From assembly GCF_030867095.1 (NCBI RefSeq), contig NC_081828.1, positions 208,884,978 through 208,948,977 of the forward strand: a stretch of 64,000 nucleotides of DNA, written 5' to 3'. The position numbers and the translations under genes were made by a program. Below are positions 55,501 through 58,744 of the stretch, piece by piece. The DNA comes from Alligator mississippiensis (Eukaryota > Chordata > Crocodylia > Alligatoridae). Position 1 is the first letter of the stretch. Each line of letters starts with the position of its first letter. Under the pieces are notes generated by a model. That model saw only the letters and a list, made by a program, of their open reading frames with translations, had not been told where the DNA came from and did no database searches.

Positions 55501-58099
55501 TTATAATAAATACCACAGTGAAGATTGAATCTCACTTTCATTATACCCTCATATCTTCACACACAATTTAAGAGAAAGTTTTCTATTTTAATTGAAACTT
55601 TATCATTCTTTGTTAGCCCAAAGTGGGTAGCTTTAAGGGATGAAGGCAGTATATAATTTTAAAGGGATTGTGTTGTGCTTTTGAGCAATTCTGTTTTAGC
55701 ACTAAAACTGACAAATCCACAGGGATTTCCTATTTAGAAAATGAATTACCAACTTTCGGCGATTGTCAATGAACTGTGATTTGGGAAAATGTTGATCTTC
55801 CTCATGATCTTCTATTCCAAGAGACCTATTTTTCTTTCTCATATTCCTTCTGTCTTTGCTTTCTTTGGAGGGCAAAGGGGTCATTTCAAAGGAGCTAAGT
55901 GATGCAGTATCATTTTCTCTGGCAGCTAATGCCTAAAATCAAAGAAACACAAACAGAGCTGATATTGTACTTGTACAATTAAGATATCAGTCAGAGTAAG
56001 GGATTTCTGTGCTCTATAATTATTTCTTGTTTAAAATTATTGTTTGACAGACTTGGTTAAAATACCAATACTCCATGCTTCTGGTCCAAGCTGGTCATTG
56101 CAGGATCAGGAATGATTTCCCCCTTTATATAGAGCATTGAACAATTTGTTACAGCAGTTTGTGTACTTATAGGTACTGTTCCCGGTCAGAAGCAAAATAT
56201 TCATTCTTCATCTCCTATCTTTCTATATTTATATTACTGATTTGTTTCCAGTTAAAATATACAATTTTTAATTGAGTCTGCAGAGCTATCCATTTCCCAA
56301 AACATCTTCTTAAAGACATTAAAATCGCAGCTGCTTGGGTATCTTCAGGGCTTCAACAACGCAGCGATCAGCTGTCCTTTTTATGTGTCGATAAATGGAA
56401 GTTAACAGGAGTCTTTTAAATCATTCAGTGAGCTGTATGTCAAACTCTAAGCTGTCAACAAAGAGAATTATTGTAAATCTCTACATCCATGTAACACACA
56501 GCAATGGAGCCAAAAAAAGTGCATATCCTTATATCCTTTTGGGCACTCACAGCTGATGGAATTTTAGACTATCGGGCCTGTCCAATCCCACCTTGTTTAC
56601 AGTGCCCTGGATTAATAATAAACTGCAGGAAACTCCCATAGCTACAGTTCATTACTCACAGCTATCATTTATTGGCAATCAAGTAATTGTTCCTATTGGT
56701 TTAGGAAACACTGATACCTTTGAATAACGTAATAGCTAGACCTTGTTCTCCCCAGTGACCATCATGTCATTGCTCATAGGTGACACATAGGGAGGACATG
56801 GGGGTGGGGGGCACGTGACTCCCCTGAGATTGGCTGCCACCAAAGCTGCCGGAAGCTTCTGCAGGCAGTCGCCACTTGTCACCCCTGCCCCTTGCCACCA
56901 GCACCGGCATCTGTGGGCAGTCCTTACTCGCCACCCCCTTCCTCCCCCCACTGCCAACACAATTGCCGGCAACTGCGGCCAGTCCTCTCTCGCCACTTGC
57001 CACCCCCCCCCCCACCAACACTGCCGCAAGTGACTGCAGCCAGTCCCCACTCGCTGCTGCCACTGCCACCTACAAATGGTGCCCCCCCGCCCAGTCTCGG
57101 GAGGCACCAGTCATTCATGTCATTGTTTATGCATGCTCAAAAGATGAGACTGATGAATTCCACTTGTATATGATGCATATAGAGACTGTCCAACACTACC
57201 AAAGGAATAACGTATGCACCTCCTGTTCTTTCTTTAATAGTTCCATGGCTTCCCGAAACTGCCGTTCCTTTGCTTCTGTTTCAGCAATAGTAGCTTTGTT
57301 CTGATCTTCATATGCCATAGTTACTACAGCCAGGATCAAGTTGACCAGATAAAATGAGCCCAGAAAGATGACCAGCATAAAAAAGAGCATGTAGATCTTC
57401 CCAGAAGCTCTGAGAGTCTGGAAGCACAAAATACATGTTGAAGTAAGGAGTCTGAGAGAAAATACAGATTTAATGAGATCATTTAATGGATGTAAGACAG
57501 CATATAAAAATAAGAAAACATTATTCAAGTATGTTTTTAAAAAACCTTGGTCACTTTTCCACACTACTGAGTGAAATGTTTTAAAGCAGCTTAATAAGAA
57601 CGCTGCCCTACATGGGCTGCTTTTCCCACTTCCTCCCAAATTCTAATAACTTGGTTTTGTGATAACCAGGATTGTTCAGTTGAGGTGAAAAGGAGCCATA
57701 TACCTGAAGGGGAAGGCTCCGCTGTGCTGCTAGAGCAGAGCACGGTGCCATTTCACTCCTCACACATTCCCTTGGGTGGGGAATTAAGTAAAAGCTCATT
57801 ATAGTCATGTAGCTGCTTATTCCTTCAGATGGATGTTACTTAGATAATATGCAACCATCATTTCCTTTTAAACTTTTCTTCTTTTTAAGTACTTCAGGCA
57901 TTTATATACCTGGTTGACTGGTTTCTTTTCTTACTGGTAAATAAGTACATTTGATACCTGCTGATAGAGACGTTCCCAGTAATCCTGTGTCATCAAGCGG
58001 AATAATGAAAGAAAGGCCCAGCCAAATGTATCAAAGCTTGTATAGTCATAATCAGGGTTTTTCCCAACTTTCAGACATATGAATGTCTCTGGGCAGGCA
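9315..58099 (-). CDS. SCN5A: SCN5A (NaV1.5) sodium channel alpha subunit, 3' portion, 20 exons
   Basis: This is a voltage-gated sodium channel alpha subunit of the plasma membrane, the pore that drives the cardiac action potential upstroke in vertebrates. The twenty exons listed separately splice in one frame to 1,692 codons, from the DI pore loop through DII, DIII, DIV and the cytoplasmic tail. SCN5A rather than another SCN paralog is chosen from the tail, which has [36 protein letters not shown] and a DRD ending, all close to human NaV1.5. The DI-DII linker also has NaV1.5-type text ([13 protein letters not shown]). Selectivity-filter residues are D (TQDYWE), E (CGEWIE), K (ATFKGW) and A (TTSAGW). 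The inactivation gate IFMTEEQ is intact. Exons for the N-terminus and DI S1-S5, including the short exon just before 58099, are not in view. I see no internal stop or frameshift, so the gene looks functional. Confidence 0.95.
10547..11777 (-). other. Intron 27 of SCN5A
   Basis: AT-rich intron with canonical ends (GTAGGT ... TTTAG). I see no repeat or exon inside. Confidence 0.7.
11778..12048 (-). CDS. SCN5A: SCN5A exon (human exon 27): DIV S1-S3
   Basis: The exon is 271 bp, exactly the human length. It encodes [21 protein letters not shown]1 ([18 protein letters not shown]), S2 ([20 protein letters not shown]) and S3 ([16 protein letters not shown]). It ends with one G that completes an Ala codon with the next exon. 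The donor region GTAGGTAGG offers two overlapping GT sites. The upper one keeps the frame. Confidence 0.95.
12503..12607 (-). CDS. SCN5A: SCN5A exon (human exon 26): DIII-DIV linker, IFM gate
   Basis: The exon is 105 bp, as in human, beginning TTAGGTGGAGAG (L-G-G-E). It encodes the fast-inactivation gate [19 protein letters not shown], then [12 protein letters not shown]. The intron upstream ends in AC. Taking the TTAG as an AG acceptor would give 101 bp and break the frame. Confidence 0.95.
12890..13335 (-). mobile_element. Old CR1 3' fragment
   Basis: It reads as a reverse-complement CR1 3' region: GGAAGAGACCCCATC at the low end, then CCAGCCTGATCTTGAACA, GGGATGAAGATTCCAC and AAGTTCTTC at usual spacing, and AACCCCACT further in. 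The long decay suggests an older subfamily. It is inserted within the AT-AC intron. Confidence 0.75.
13968..14330. repeat. GC-rich interspersed repeat, family C (related to 26250 and 56780)
   Basis: It has GTGCACC..CCC words, a run of CCCCCCC and palindromic blocks like the copies at 26250-26450 and 56775-57130. It lies directly beside the donor end of the AT-AC intron. Confidence 0.4.
14380..14517 (-). CDS. SCN5A: SCN5A exon (human exon 25): DIII S6, AT-AC donor
   Basis: The exon is 138 bp, as in human. It encodes [20 protein letters not shown], then [20 protein letters not shown] and NEQKKK. The exon ends AAAAAG and the intron starts ATAAGT rather than GT. An ordinary GT donor in this position would break the frame. 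Confidence 0.95.
14518..15626 (-). other. Intron sequence without recognised feature
   Basis: AT-rich intron between the DIII pore-loop exon and the DIII S6 exon. Nothing recognised. Confidence 0.5.
15627..16215 (-). mobile_element. CR1 LINE 3' fragment
   Basis: The low end is ATTCATAGATTCATAG, the reverse of the CR1 3' tail, followed by GTTAGGGGCTGGAAGGGACC. The minus strand encodes recognisable CR1 reverse-transcriptase C-terminus ([20 protein letters not shown], then [14 protein letters not shown] and [10 protein letters not shown]). It is 5'-truncated near 16215. Confidence 0.92.
16370..16975. mobile_element. Inverted-repeat DNA element with internal 29-bp perfect hairpin arms
   Basis: Both ends are rich in GATTCAG/CTGAATC words and have GGTGTGCAAAATGGGCC at the left and GCTTCATATAGCCCTA at the right. 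Inside, 16526-16554 and 16782-16810 are perfect inverted copies of 29 bp. No transposase. Open frames come from the GC-rich centre. Confidence 0.55.
17100..17195. repeat. Ancient SINE fragment
   Basis: TTGTACAGCACCTAACACAA, then TGGGGACCCGATCC and GGGCACTATAGTGACATAAA follow a common sauropsid SINE also seen in the other orientation at 21083-21215. Confidence 0.45.
17326..17904. mobile_element. hAT-like element, GC-rich core
   Basis: It is flanked by GCATTATG at 17318-17325 and 17905-17912. The right end GTTGCTGATCCCT and the text GGATCTGGCCCGTGGG before it match a terminal style also at 39640 and 42260. The left terminus is less clear. Open frames on both strands are low-complexity and not genes. 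Confidence 0.55.
18353..18406 (-). CDS. SCN5A: SCN5A exon (human exon 24): DIII pore loop
   Basis: This 54-bp exon is the same length as in human and too short for ORF callers. It encodes [18 protein letters not shown]. Lys of TFKGW is the K of the DEKA selectivity filter. The acceptor is TTTTAG and the donor is GTAGGG. Confidence 0.95.
18407..19728 (-). other. Intron sequence without recognised feature
   Basis: Intron between the DIII S5 exon and the 54-bp pore exon. I see no repeat family or extra exon. Confidence 0.5.
19729..20007 (-). CDS. SCN5A: SCN5A exon (human exon 23): DIII S5 and turret
   Basis: The exon has 93 codons. It encodes [20 protein letters not shown], the rest of S5 ([19 protein letters not shown]), an acidic turret with N-glycosylation-type sites ([16 protein letters not shown]) and the pore helix ([15 protein letters not shown]). 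The turret is one residue shorter than human. Confidence 0.95.
20232..20851. mobile_element. MITE-like element with inverted ends (TAGGCCGTGTGTAGATGAA)
   Basis: The left end TAGGCCGTGTGTAGATGAA and the reverse of the right end TAAGGGCGTGCGTAGACAA agree at about 14 of 19 positions. The core is GC-rich with open frames lacking any protein signature. Confidence 0.5.
21083..21215. repeat. Ancient SINE fragment (CORE/MIR-like)
   Basis: ATTATTATTTATTGCATTTA, then GGACTCCGTAGTGCTGGGCA and AGAACTTACAATGTAAG match a widespread sauropsid SINE pattern. Confidence 0.45.
21216..22072 (-). other. Intron sequence without recognised feature
   Basis: Intron between the DIII S4 and S5 exons. It holds some GC-rich text at 21300-21600 that I cannot assign. 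Confidence 0.4.
22073..22195 (-). CDS. SCN5A: SCN5A exon (human exon 22): DIII S3-S4
   Basis: The exon is 123 bp, as in human. It encodes [20 protein letters not shown] and the DIII voltage sensor [20 protein letters not shown]. The regular Arg spacing of S4 is intact. No long open frame covers it, so it was read directly from the strand. Confidence 0.95.
22722..22895 (-). CDS. SCN5A: SCN5A exon (human exon 21): DIII S2-S3
   Basis: The exon is 174 bp, as in human. It encodes [21 protein letters not shown]2 ([20 protein letters not shown]) and S3 ([18 protein letters not shown]). The boundary falls between GAT and GTC codons, phase 0. Confidence 0.95.
23709..24072. mobile_element. Inverted-repeat element, family D (full-length copy)
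   Basis: The left end GGATATATGTTGTAGCCGTG and the reverse of the right end GGATATGTGTTGTAGCCACG match closely. Inside are GTCTAATAAAAGATAT words. Partial relatives lie at 27955-28175 and 35810-35960. It is a common sauropsid dispersed repeat. Confidence 0.7.
24322..24610 (-). mobile_element. CR1 LINE 3' fragment
   Basis: Starts GAATTGTAGAACCGGAAGGG. The minus strand encodes [20 protein letters not shown] and [13 protein letters not shown], typical of the CR1 ORF2 end. It stops about 60 bases below the DIII S1 exon, so it lies close to that exon's donor. Confidence 0.9.
24669..24823 (-). CDS. SCN5A: SCN5A exon (human exon 20): DIII S1
   Basis: The exon is 155 bp, as in human. It encodes [20 protein letters not shown], the pre-S1 segment [16 protein letters not shown] and S1 ([14 protein letters not shown]). 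The human counterpart reads RRCPCCAVDTTQAPGKVWW. The donor is GTAAAT. Confidence 0.94.
24824..25896 (-). other. Intron sequence without recognised feature
   Basis: AT-rich intron upstream of the DIII S1 exon. Nothing recognised. Confidence 0.5.
25897..26105. mobile_element. MITE fragment with GTCTACAC / CTGTGCAGTAGC words, family B-like
   Basis: GCGTCTACACAAGGCACTGA at the left, TGCACAGTAACTCTGG at the right and repeated CTACTGTGCAGTAG between them resemble family B ends. The internal core is missing. Confidence 0.4.
26250..26450. repeat. GC-rich interspersed repeat, family C
   Basis: CGATGCGTAGGAGGTGCACG and CACCCCCTGAGATTGGC recur in diverged form at 56780-56840 followed by similar GCCACT..GCCACC text. 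Confidence 0.55.
27403..27734. mobile_element. MITE family A, copy 2, with both ends
   Basis: The left end AGGGTGTCTATACACGTGCT and the reverse of the right end AGGGTACCTATATATGTGCT match at about 17 of 20 positions. The 332-bp body contains short palindromes (AGAGTGGCTCTTGGAAGCCA and neighbours). Related copies are at 2212 and 47124. Confidence 0.7.
27955..28175. mobile_element. Family D fragment (CCGAAAGCTTG ... CACGGCTACAACC)
   Basis: CCTGACGAAGGGTTTTTCAA, CCCGAAAGCTTGCC, GGTCTAATAAAAGATATCAG and ACACGGCTACAACCTACACC follow each other as in a common sauropsid repeat. Only one end is present. Confidence 0.65.
28176..29764 (-). other. Intron sequence without recognised feature
   Basis: AT-rich sequence within the ~7-kb intron between the DII-DIII linker and DIII S1 exons. 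No exon or clear repeat seen. Confidence 0.5.
29765..30610. mobile_element. MITE family B copy with long GC-rich core
   Basis: The left end has CATCTACACAAGATGCTTTA and GTCTACATGTGCAAACC. The right end has GCATTTGCACATGTAGATGA. A tandem pair ACTCTGGAGTAAATT occurs at 30541. Open frames in the core are repeats of G/C-rich text, not a gene. Confidence 0.55.
30865..30930 (+). mobile_element. CR1 3' end fragment
   Basis: GGGGGCTGGAACGATGATCT ... CCAGCCCCTAACAATCTATG is the CR1 3' terminus in the plus orientation, severely 5'-truncated. Just before it a 15-base stretch (GGCAGGAAGACAACT) is followed by its reverse complement around 30850-30875. Confidence 0.65.
31290..31515. mobile_element. hAT-like MITE (TTTCCCAAACT ends)
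   Basis: The left end GAGTTTCCCAAACTTTTTC and the reverse of the right end CAGGGGTTCCCAAACTGTGG share the typical GGTTCCCAAACT core. GTGTACCCCC words recur inside. Confidence 0.6.
31973..32093 (-). CDS. SCN5A: SCN5A exon (human exon 19): DII-DIII linker end
   Basis: The exon is 121 bp, the human length, with 40 codons plus one base. It reads [20 protein letters not shown], then [20 protein letters not shown], matching human STADMTNTAELLEQIPDL and DPEDCF. It joins to the next exon as D-G-F-I. Confidence 0.92.
32361..32504 (-). CDS. SCN5A: SCN5A exon (human exon 18): DII-DIII linker
   Basis: The exon has 48 codons in phase 0 at both ends. It starts [14 protein letters not shown] and contains [15 protein letters not shown], which aligns with human DWRQQWKAEPQAPG. 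It is hydrophilic and poorly conserved, and shorter than the human exon (162 bp as remembered). Both splice sites are canonical. Confidence 0.85.
32505..33225 (-). other. Intron between DII-DIII linker exons
   Basis: Canonical ends (GTAAGAAG ... CCAACAG). No repeat recognised. Confidence 0.6.
33226..33672 (-). CDS. SCN5A: SCN5A exon (human exon 17): DII S6 end and DII-DIII linker
   Basis: The exon has 149 codons (human 147). It begins [20 protein letters not shown] and continues with the conserved [20 protein letters not shown], then a Cys cluster (WDCCCGK) and a divergent linker. The ankyrin-binding region [12 protein letters not shown] lies near the end, and the exon finishes TETEYNKQ. The antisense strand of this exon is also open by chance. 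Confidence 0.94.
33673..34200 (-). other. Intron sequence without recognised feature
   Basis: AT-rich sequence upstream of the large DII-DIII linker exon. Nothing recognised. Confidence 0.5.
34201..34395. mobile_element. Short inverted-repeat element
   Basis: AGTGCCATGCAGAGATAC at the left and GTATCTCTGCATGGTGCT at the right are inverted copies over about 14-16 bases. It is 195 bp with no coding. Confidence 0.5.
34396..35319. other. Intron sequence, unassigned
   Basis: Moderately GC-rich text with open frames that lack any protein signature. A repeat origin is likely but I cannot name it. Confidence 0.4.
35320..35790. mobile_element. Unassigned palindromic element with a 46-bp near-perfect palindrome
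   Basis: 35641-35686 is a palindrome with 23-bp arms, no spacer and one mismatch. A diverged half-copy (GAGACTGACAGATGGCCATC) lies just before it. The whole stretch is rich in CACGAAA / TTTCATG words, and the outer limits are uncertain. Confidence 0.45.
35810..36060. repeat. Family D fragment followed by a GTCCATCTAGCCC-type dispersed repeat
   Basis: GCCTGAAGAAGGGCACTCTG, GCTTGTC and TTCAATAAAAAATATCACC resemble family D. CATACTGGGTCAGAACAATG, then GTCCATCTAGCCCAATATCC, is a repeat text common in sauropsids, with a relative at 60063-60130. Confidence 0.5.
36290..36490 (+). mobile_element. CR1 reverse-transcriptase fragment
   Basis: ACCCAACATGGATTCTCCAG followed by a coding-like run ([20 protein letters not shown]) matches the CR1 RT region 'QHGF...K..T.L..FYD'. 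It is 5'- and 3'-incomplete. Confidence 0.65.
36766..37119 (-). CDS. SCN5A: SCN5A exon (human exon 16): DII S4-S6 and pore
   Basis: The exon has 118 codons. It encodes the rest of S4 ([20 protein letters not shown]), S5 ([20 protein letters not shown]), the turret and the P-loop with filter Glu ([16 protein letters not shown]), then most of S6 ([15 protein letters not shown]). An extra Cys pair in the turret ([14 protein letters not shown]) is not in the human sequence as I remember it. Confidence 0.95.
37120..37600 (-). other. Intron sequence without recognised feature
   Basis: AT-rich intron upstream of the DII S4-S6 exon. Confidence 0.5.
37600..38000. repeat. G-rich degenerate minisatellite
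   Basis: The plus strand has repeated GGGGA / GGGGGAT / GGGGAGT words for about 400 bases. The minus (transcribed) strand is C-rich. G-quadruplex potential is on the plus strand. Confidence 0.7.
38265..38398. repeat. Inverted repeat with ~48-bp arms
   Basis: The arm GAAACTGTACAGAAATTTAG...CTAAAAATGGCC at 38264-38311 pairs with GGTCATTTTTAG...TTCTGTACAGTTTTC at 38353-38398 with a few mismatches and a short loop. It is probably a folded MITE. Confidence 0.65.
38615..39681. mobile_element. hAT-like non-autonomous element, 1,067 bp, with 8-bp target duplication
   Basis: CTCTAAAG occurs at 38607-38614 and again at 39682-39689. The left terminus CACAGGTGAGTGATTATTCA and the reverse of the right CAGGAGTGGGTAAAATGCAG are similar. 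GCTGGTGGGCCAC near the left and GGCCCATGGGCTGC near the right are also inverted. The GC-rich interior gives frames of up to 227 codons that are not a transposase. Confidence 0.75.
39682..40795 (-). other. Intron sequence without recognised feature
   Basis: AT-rich intron between the DII S4-S6 and S2-S4 exons. Nothing recognised. Confidence 0.5.
40796..40987 (-). CDS. SCN5A: SCN5A exon (human exon 15): DII S2-S4
   Basis: The exon has 64 codons against 58 in human as I recall (174 bp). It encodes [20 protein letters not shown], then [20 protein letters not shown] (S3) and the beginning of S4 (FSVLRSFRL). The extra length falls entirely in the extracellular S3-S4 loop, which reads [14 protein letters not shown]. 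Confidence 0.94.
41300..41538 (-). CDS. SCN5A: SCN5A exon (human exon 14): start of DII, S1-S2
   Basis: The exon is 239 bp, the same length as the human exon. It begins [20 protein letters not shown] and contains [24 protein letters not shown]1 follows ([20 protein letters not shown], then [20 protein letters not shown]). It lies on the far side of the ~8-kb intron that holds the retrovirus-like element. Confidence 0.94.
41539..42087 (-). other. Intron 13, lower end
   Basis: The polypyrimidine tract and acceptor for the DII S1 exon are at the low end. The rest is unassigned. Confidence 0.5.
42096..42293. mobile_element. hAT-like MITE with 8-bp target duplication
   Basis: GCACTGTA is at 42088-42095 and 42294-42301. 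The left end CAGGTCCCCTTTTGG and the reverse of the right end AGAGGTCAATAACCC share GGTC. GGCCCACGGGCTGTGGGTTA near the right resembles the ends at 17885 and 39655. Confidence 0.7.
42513..43491 (-). repeat. 3' LTR of the retrovirus-like element
   Basis: Direct copy of 45998-46979. It ends at the GAAAC target duplication on its outer side. It contains tandem words such as TTGCTAGGCTCCGCGGG on the plus strand. Confidence 0.88.
43492..43500 (-). promoter_or_regulatory. Polypurine tract
   Basis: The minus strand reads GAGGGGGGA immediately before TGTCACAACC of the 3' LTR, the usual place of the plus-strand primer in retroviruses. Confidence 0.8.
43501..45640 (-). other. Internal region of the retrovirus-like element, gag-position open segments
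   Basis: Open segments on the minus strand lie at about 45354-45644, 44874-45293 and 43881-44786. The last has Trp/Leu-rich text ([24 protein letters not shown]) that could be capsid-like, but I cannot tie it to a known family. The second is Pro/Glu/Lys-rich. These are fossil remains and no function is proposed. Confidence 0.45.
45645..45840 (-). mobile_element. CR1 3' fragment inserted in the retrovirus-like element
   Basis: The low end ATTCATGGATTCATAGATGT, then TAGGGTCGGAAGGGACCTCA and GGAGAGCACCACCTCCCTTG, is a well-preserved CR1 3' end of the type I remember from crocodilians. It sits between the primer-binding site and the first open segment. Confidence 0.9.
45979..45997 (-). promoter_or_regulatory. 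Primer-binding site matching tRNA-Ser
   Basis: The minus strand reads TGGCGACGAGGATGGGATT directly after the LTR. Its complement equals the 3' end of vertebrate tRNA-Ser(GCT) as I remember it (...ATCCCATCCTCGTCG plus CCA), 19 of 19. Confidence 0.85.
45998..46979 (-). repeat. 5' LTR of the retrovirus-like element
   Basis: Upper copy of the LTR, upstream in the sense of the element. Bounded by the GAAAC duplication on the outside and the primer-binding site on the inside. Confidence 0.88.
47124..47425. mobile_element. MITE family A, copy 3
   Basis: GGGCACCTATACATGTGCCT at the left, then GCTCTGACGCGTTCT, CATTTCAAAATGGCTCAATG, GAGCTTTAGTTAAAGC and TTTTAATTAGAGTGGCTCTT follow the order of the copy at 27403. 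It has an internal duplication AATCAAGCAGATCAAGCA. Confidence 0.65.
47426..48990. other. Intron 13 sequence, mostly unassigned
   Basis: Repeated CAGCTGATT / CAGTCCCAG words at 48200-48500 look like a decayed repeat. No exon seen. Confidence 0.4.
48995..49481. mobile_element. Inverted-end element with GC-rich core
   Basis: The left end GGGTGATCAAAATCT and the reverse of the right GGGTGTCAAAAATCT agree. The core repeats GCATGCTG / ATGCAGCATG words. It ends about 55 bases below the donor of the exon at 49537. Confidence 0.55.
49537..49663 (-). CDS. SCN5A: SCN5A exon (human exon 13): end of DI-DII linker
   Basis: The exon has 42 codons plus one base (127 bp) and begins [20 protein letters not shown]. 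It ends with the conserved [14 protein letters not shown] (human RALSAVSVLTSALE). It leaves one G that pairs with AA of the next exon to make Glu. The donor GTAAGT is strong. Confidence 0.92.
49700..50080 (+). mobile_element. CR1 reverse-transcriptase fragment
   Basis: The plus strand encodes [20 protein letters not shown], then [20 protein letters not shown], the CR1 RT core with FADG where FADD is usual. It begins less than 40 bases above the exon at 49537-49663. Confidence 0.9.
50230..50480. repeat. G-rich low-complexity stretch
   Basis: GGGGG runs and GGAGCACAGG words on the plus strand. The open frames here carry no protein signature. Confidence 0.6.
50481..51234. other. Intron sequence, unassigned with a purine-rich run
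   Basis: A GGAGAAAGAGAGG-type purine tract lies at 50880-50985. The rest may be the 3' part of the LINE that follows. Confidence 0.4.
51235..51950 (-). mobile_element. Non-LTR LINE fragment, RTE-like reverse transcriptase C-terminal half
   Basis: The minus strand encodes [20 protein letters not shown] (the RT catalytic FADD motif), [40 protein letters not shown], and in another frame [20 protein letters not shown] and [14 protein letters not shown]. The order is that of widespread animal endonuclease-RT elements. One frame change separates the two segments near 51545, and the element is truncated at both ends. Confidence 0.8.
51951..53049. other. Intron sequence, unassigned
   Basis: A tandem pair (CCTTGCTAGCTGTTCC) occurs at about 52433-52480. 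Otherwise nothing recognised. Confidence 0.4.
53050..53480 (+). mobile_element. CR1 LINE fragment
   Basis: GAGGACTAGAAAAGGGCAAA, TTATACACCAGTGAACTTGG, then AGTATTGCAAGCAGTTCTGG and AGAAAGGGTCCAGATATAAA follow CR1 ORF2 in order. It is internally deleted and decayed. Confidence 0.8.
53555..54000. mobile_element. MITE family B, tandem copy 1
   Basis: It matches the next element in order: ATACTCTGGTACATATCGCA, GGTCAGAGCAGCCCT, GAAGCCAGCCCCCACACTGA, and AATTAGTCAGTTCTGCAGTA with CATGTAGATGCACCCAGTA at the end. Confidence 0.65.
54015..54495. mobile_element. MITE family B, tandem copy 2
   Basis: It starts GGTGTCTACACAGGC and ends CACGTAGATGCACCCAGCA, giving inverted GTCTAC/GTAGAT termini. It shares the body with copy 1 at the same orientation. 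It ends about 265 bases below an SCN5A exon. Confidence 0.65.
54760..55161 (-). CDS. SCN5A: SCN5A exon (human exon 12): DI-DII linker, second part
   Basis: The exon has 134 codons, slightly longer than I remember for human (372 bp). It begins [10 protein letters not shown] and contains [13 protein letters not shown] (human MKPRSSRGSIFTF), [14 protein letters not shown] (human SLLVPWPLRRTSAQ), [12 protein letters not shown] (human NSTVDCNGVVSL) and [15 protein letters not shown]. The RRPS and RHPS motifs are basophilic-kinase-type sites at positions where the human channel is regulated by PKA and CaMKII. Use of these sites here is inferred. Confidence 0.93.
55162..55749 (-). other. Intron between DI-DII linker exons
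   Basis: AT-rich, canonical ends (GTAATT ... TTTTAG). No repeat recognised. Confidence 0.6.
55750..55932 (-). CDS. SCN5A: SCN5A exon (human exon 11): DI-DII linker, first part
   Basis: This exon of 61 codons, phase 0 at both ends, encodes hydrophilic cytoplasmic linker. It starts [20 protein letters not shown], has a basic run [12 protein letters not shown] and an acidic run EDHEEDQ, and ends FIDNRRKL. It matches the human segment SSLEMSPL...RRSKRRKR...GEDRLPKSD in order of features but not in detail, as expected for a fast-evolving linker. Confidence 0.9.
55933..56774 (-). other. Intron sequence without recognised feature
   Basis: AT-rich. No exon or repeat recognised. Confidence 0.5.
56775..57130. 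repeat. GC-rich interspersed repeat, family C
   Basis: GGTGACACATAGGGAGGACA, GGCACGTGACTCCCCTGAGA and TTGGC at the start match the copy at 26255. A GCCACTTGTCACCCCTGCC-type imperfect tandem follows. It ends about 90 bases below the DI S6 exon. Confidence 0.55.
57220..57417 (-). CDS. SCN5A: SCN5A exon (human exon 10): DI S6 and proximal linker
   Basis: The exon has 66 codons in phase 0 at both ends. It begins [10 protein letters not shown], holds S6 ([20 protein letters not shown]) and ends in a charged cytoplasmic helix ([20 protein letters not shown] through KKEQE). The donor is GTGCAT, a poor match to the GTRAGT consensus. The reading frame and the join to the next exon (E-A-L, as in human) leave little doubt about the boundary. 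Confidence 0.93.
57418..57957 (-). other. Intron between DI pore and DI S6 exons
   Basis: Short intron (540 bp), canonical ends. No repeat recognised. Confidence 0.7.
57958..58099 (-). CDS. SCN5A: SCN5A exon (human exon 9 equivalent): DI pore loop
   Basis: This 142-bp exon encodes the extracellular turret end and the re-entrant P-loop of domain I ([16 protein letters not shown], then [13 protein letters not shown]). The acceptor is a pyrimidine-rich tract ending TAG and the donor is GTATCA. The first base completes a codon begun in an exon outside the window. Asp of TQD is the selectivity-filter D. The next residue is Tyr (TAC at 57979-57981), where mammalian NaV1.5 has Cys. Confidence 0.95.
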
Positions 58100-58744
58100 C
58101 TACAGAGAATGATAAAAAGTGCTGAAAGCTTCAAGTGTGCAAATTTAAGGGCAGATAGCTTCAGGTCAGTGAAAGTTCGTATTATACTCAACTATATACC
58201 CAGCTATATTACAGGTGACTGACTATGGGGACCCAATTCTTTCATGAGACATGCAGTGGGGGGAACAACAAAGAGTAGAAGGCCAGATAGAATAGTAAAA
58301 TGCACATACACATGCACAAGTATACACACACAGTTGTCATTGTATGTGTTGTAGGCCTCAGATGTGTTCAGTGACTGTAACACCATGACAAGTATAGACA
58401 CTGAACCTAGCATAAGCCTAAAATATGACAGGATGCACTTAAGCTTGCATTTTAGCCAGAAGCAGTAGCATAGGAAAGCAGAATACAGTTTGTTGGTCAA
58501 GGTTACCAGTACTGACCTTAGGCCAAGCGCAAATAATTGCTTTTTTGGAAAACTCTAATAGTAGTTAGATGTAACAACTTCAATAACTTGATGTTTTATC
58601 TTTTGATGAGAAAAACTGGATTATGTGCAGCCAGTTAGATTTCTGTTAAATGATAGTGTGTTTCTCTTGACTAGATAAGGTAAGGCAGAAATGTATAATC
58701 ACTTGCTGCCAGAACAGATCATTCCCAAGTGGCTTATGTTAAAC
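58100..58744 (-). other. Intron upstream of the DI pore exon
   Basis: I searched this stretch for the 64-bp exon that precedes the pore exon in human SCN5A and did not find it. The missing 5' exons must lie beyond the window or be too diverged to see. Confidence 0.5.

Noticed and set aside
58100-58744. The short DI exon before the pore exon
   Set aside because: I scanned both strands for a 64-bp exon with proper splice sites and NaV1.5-like text and found none, so I do not report one.
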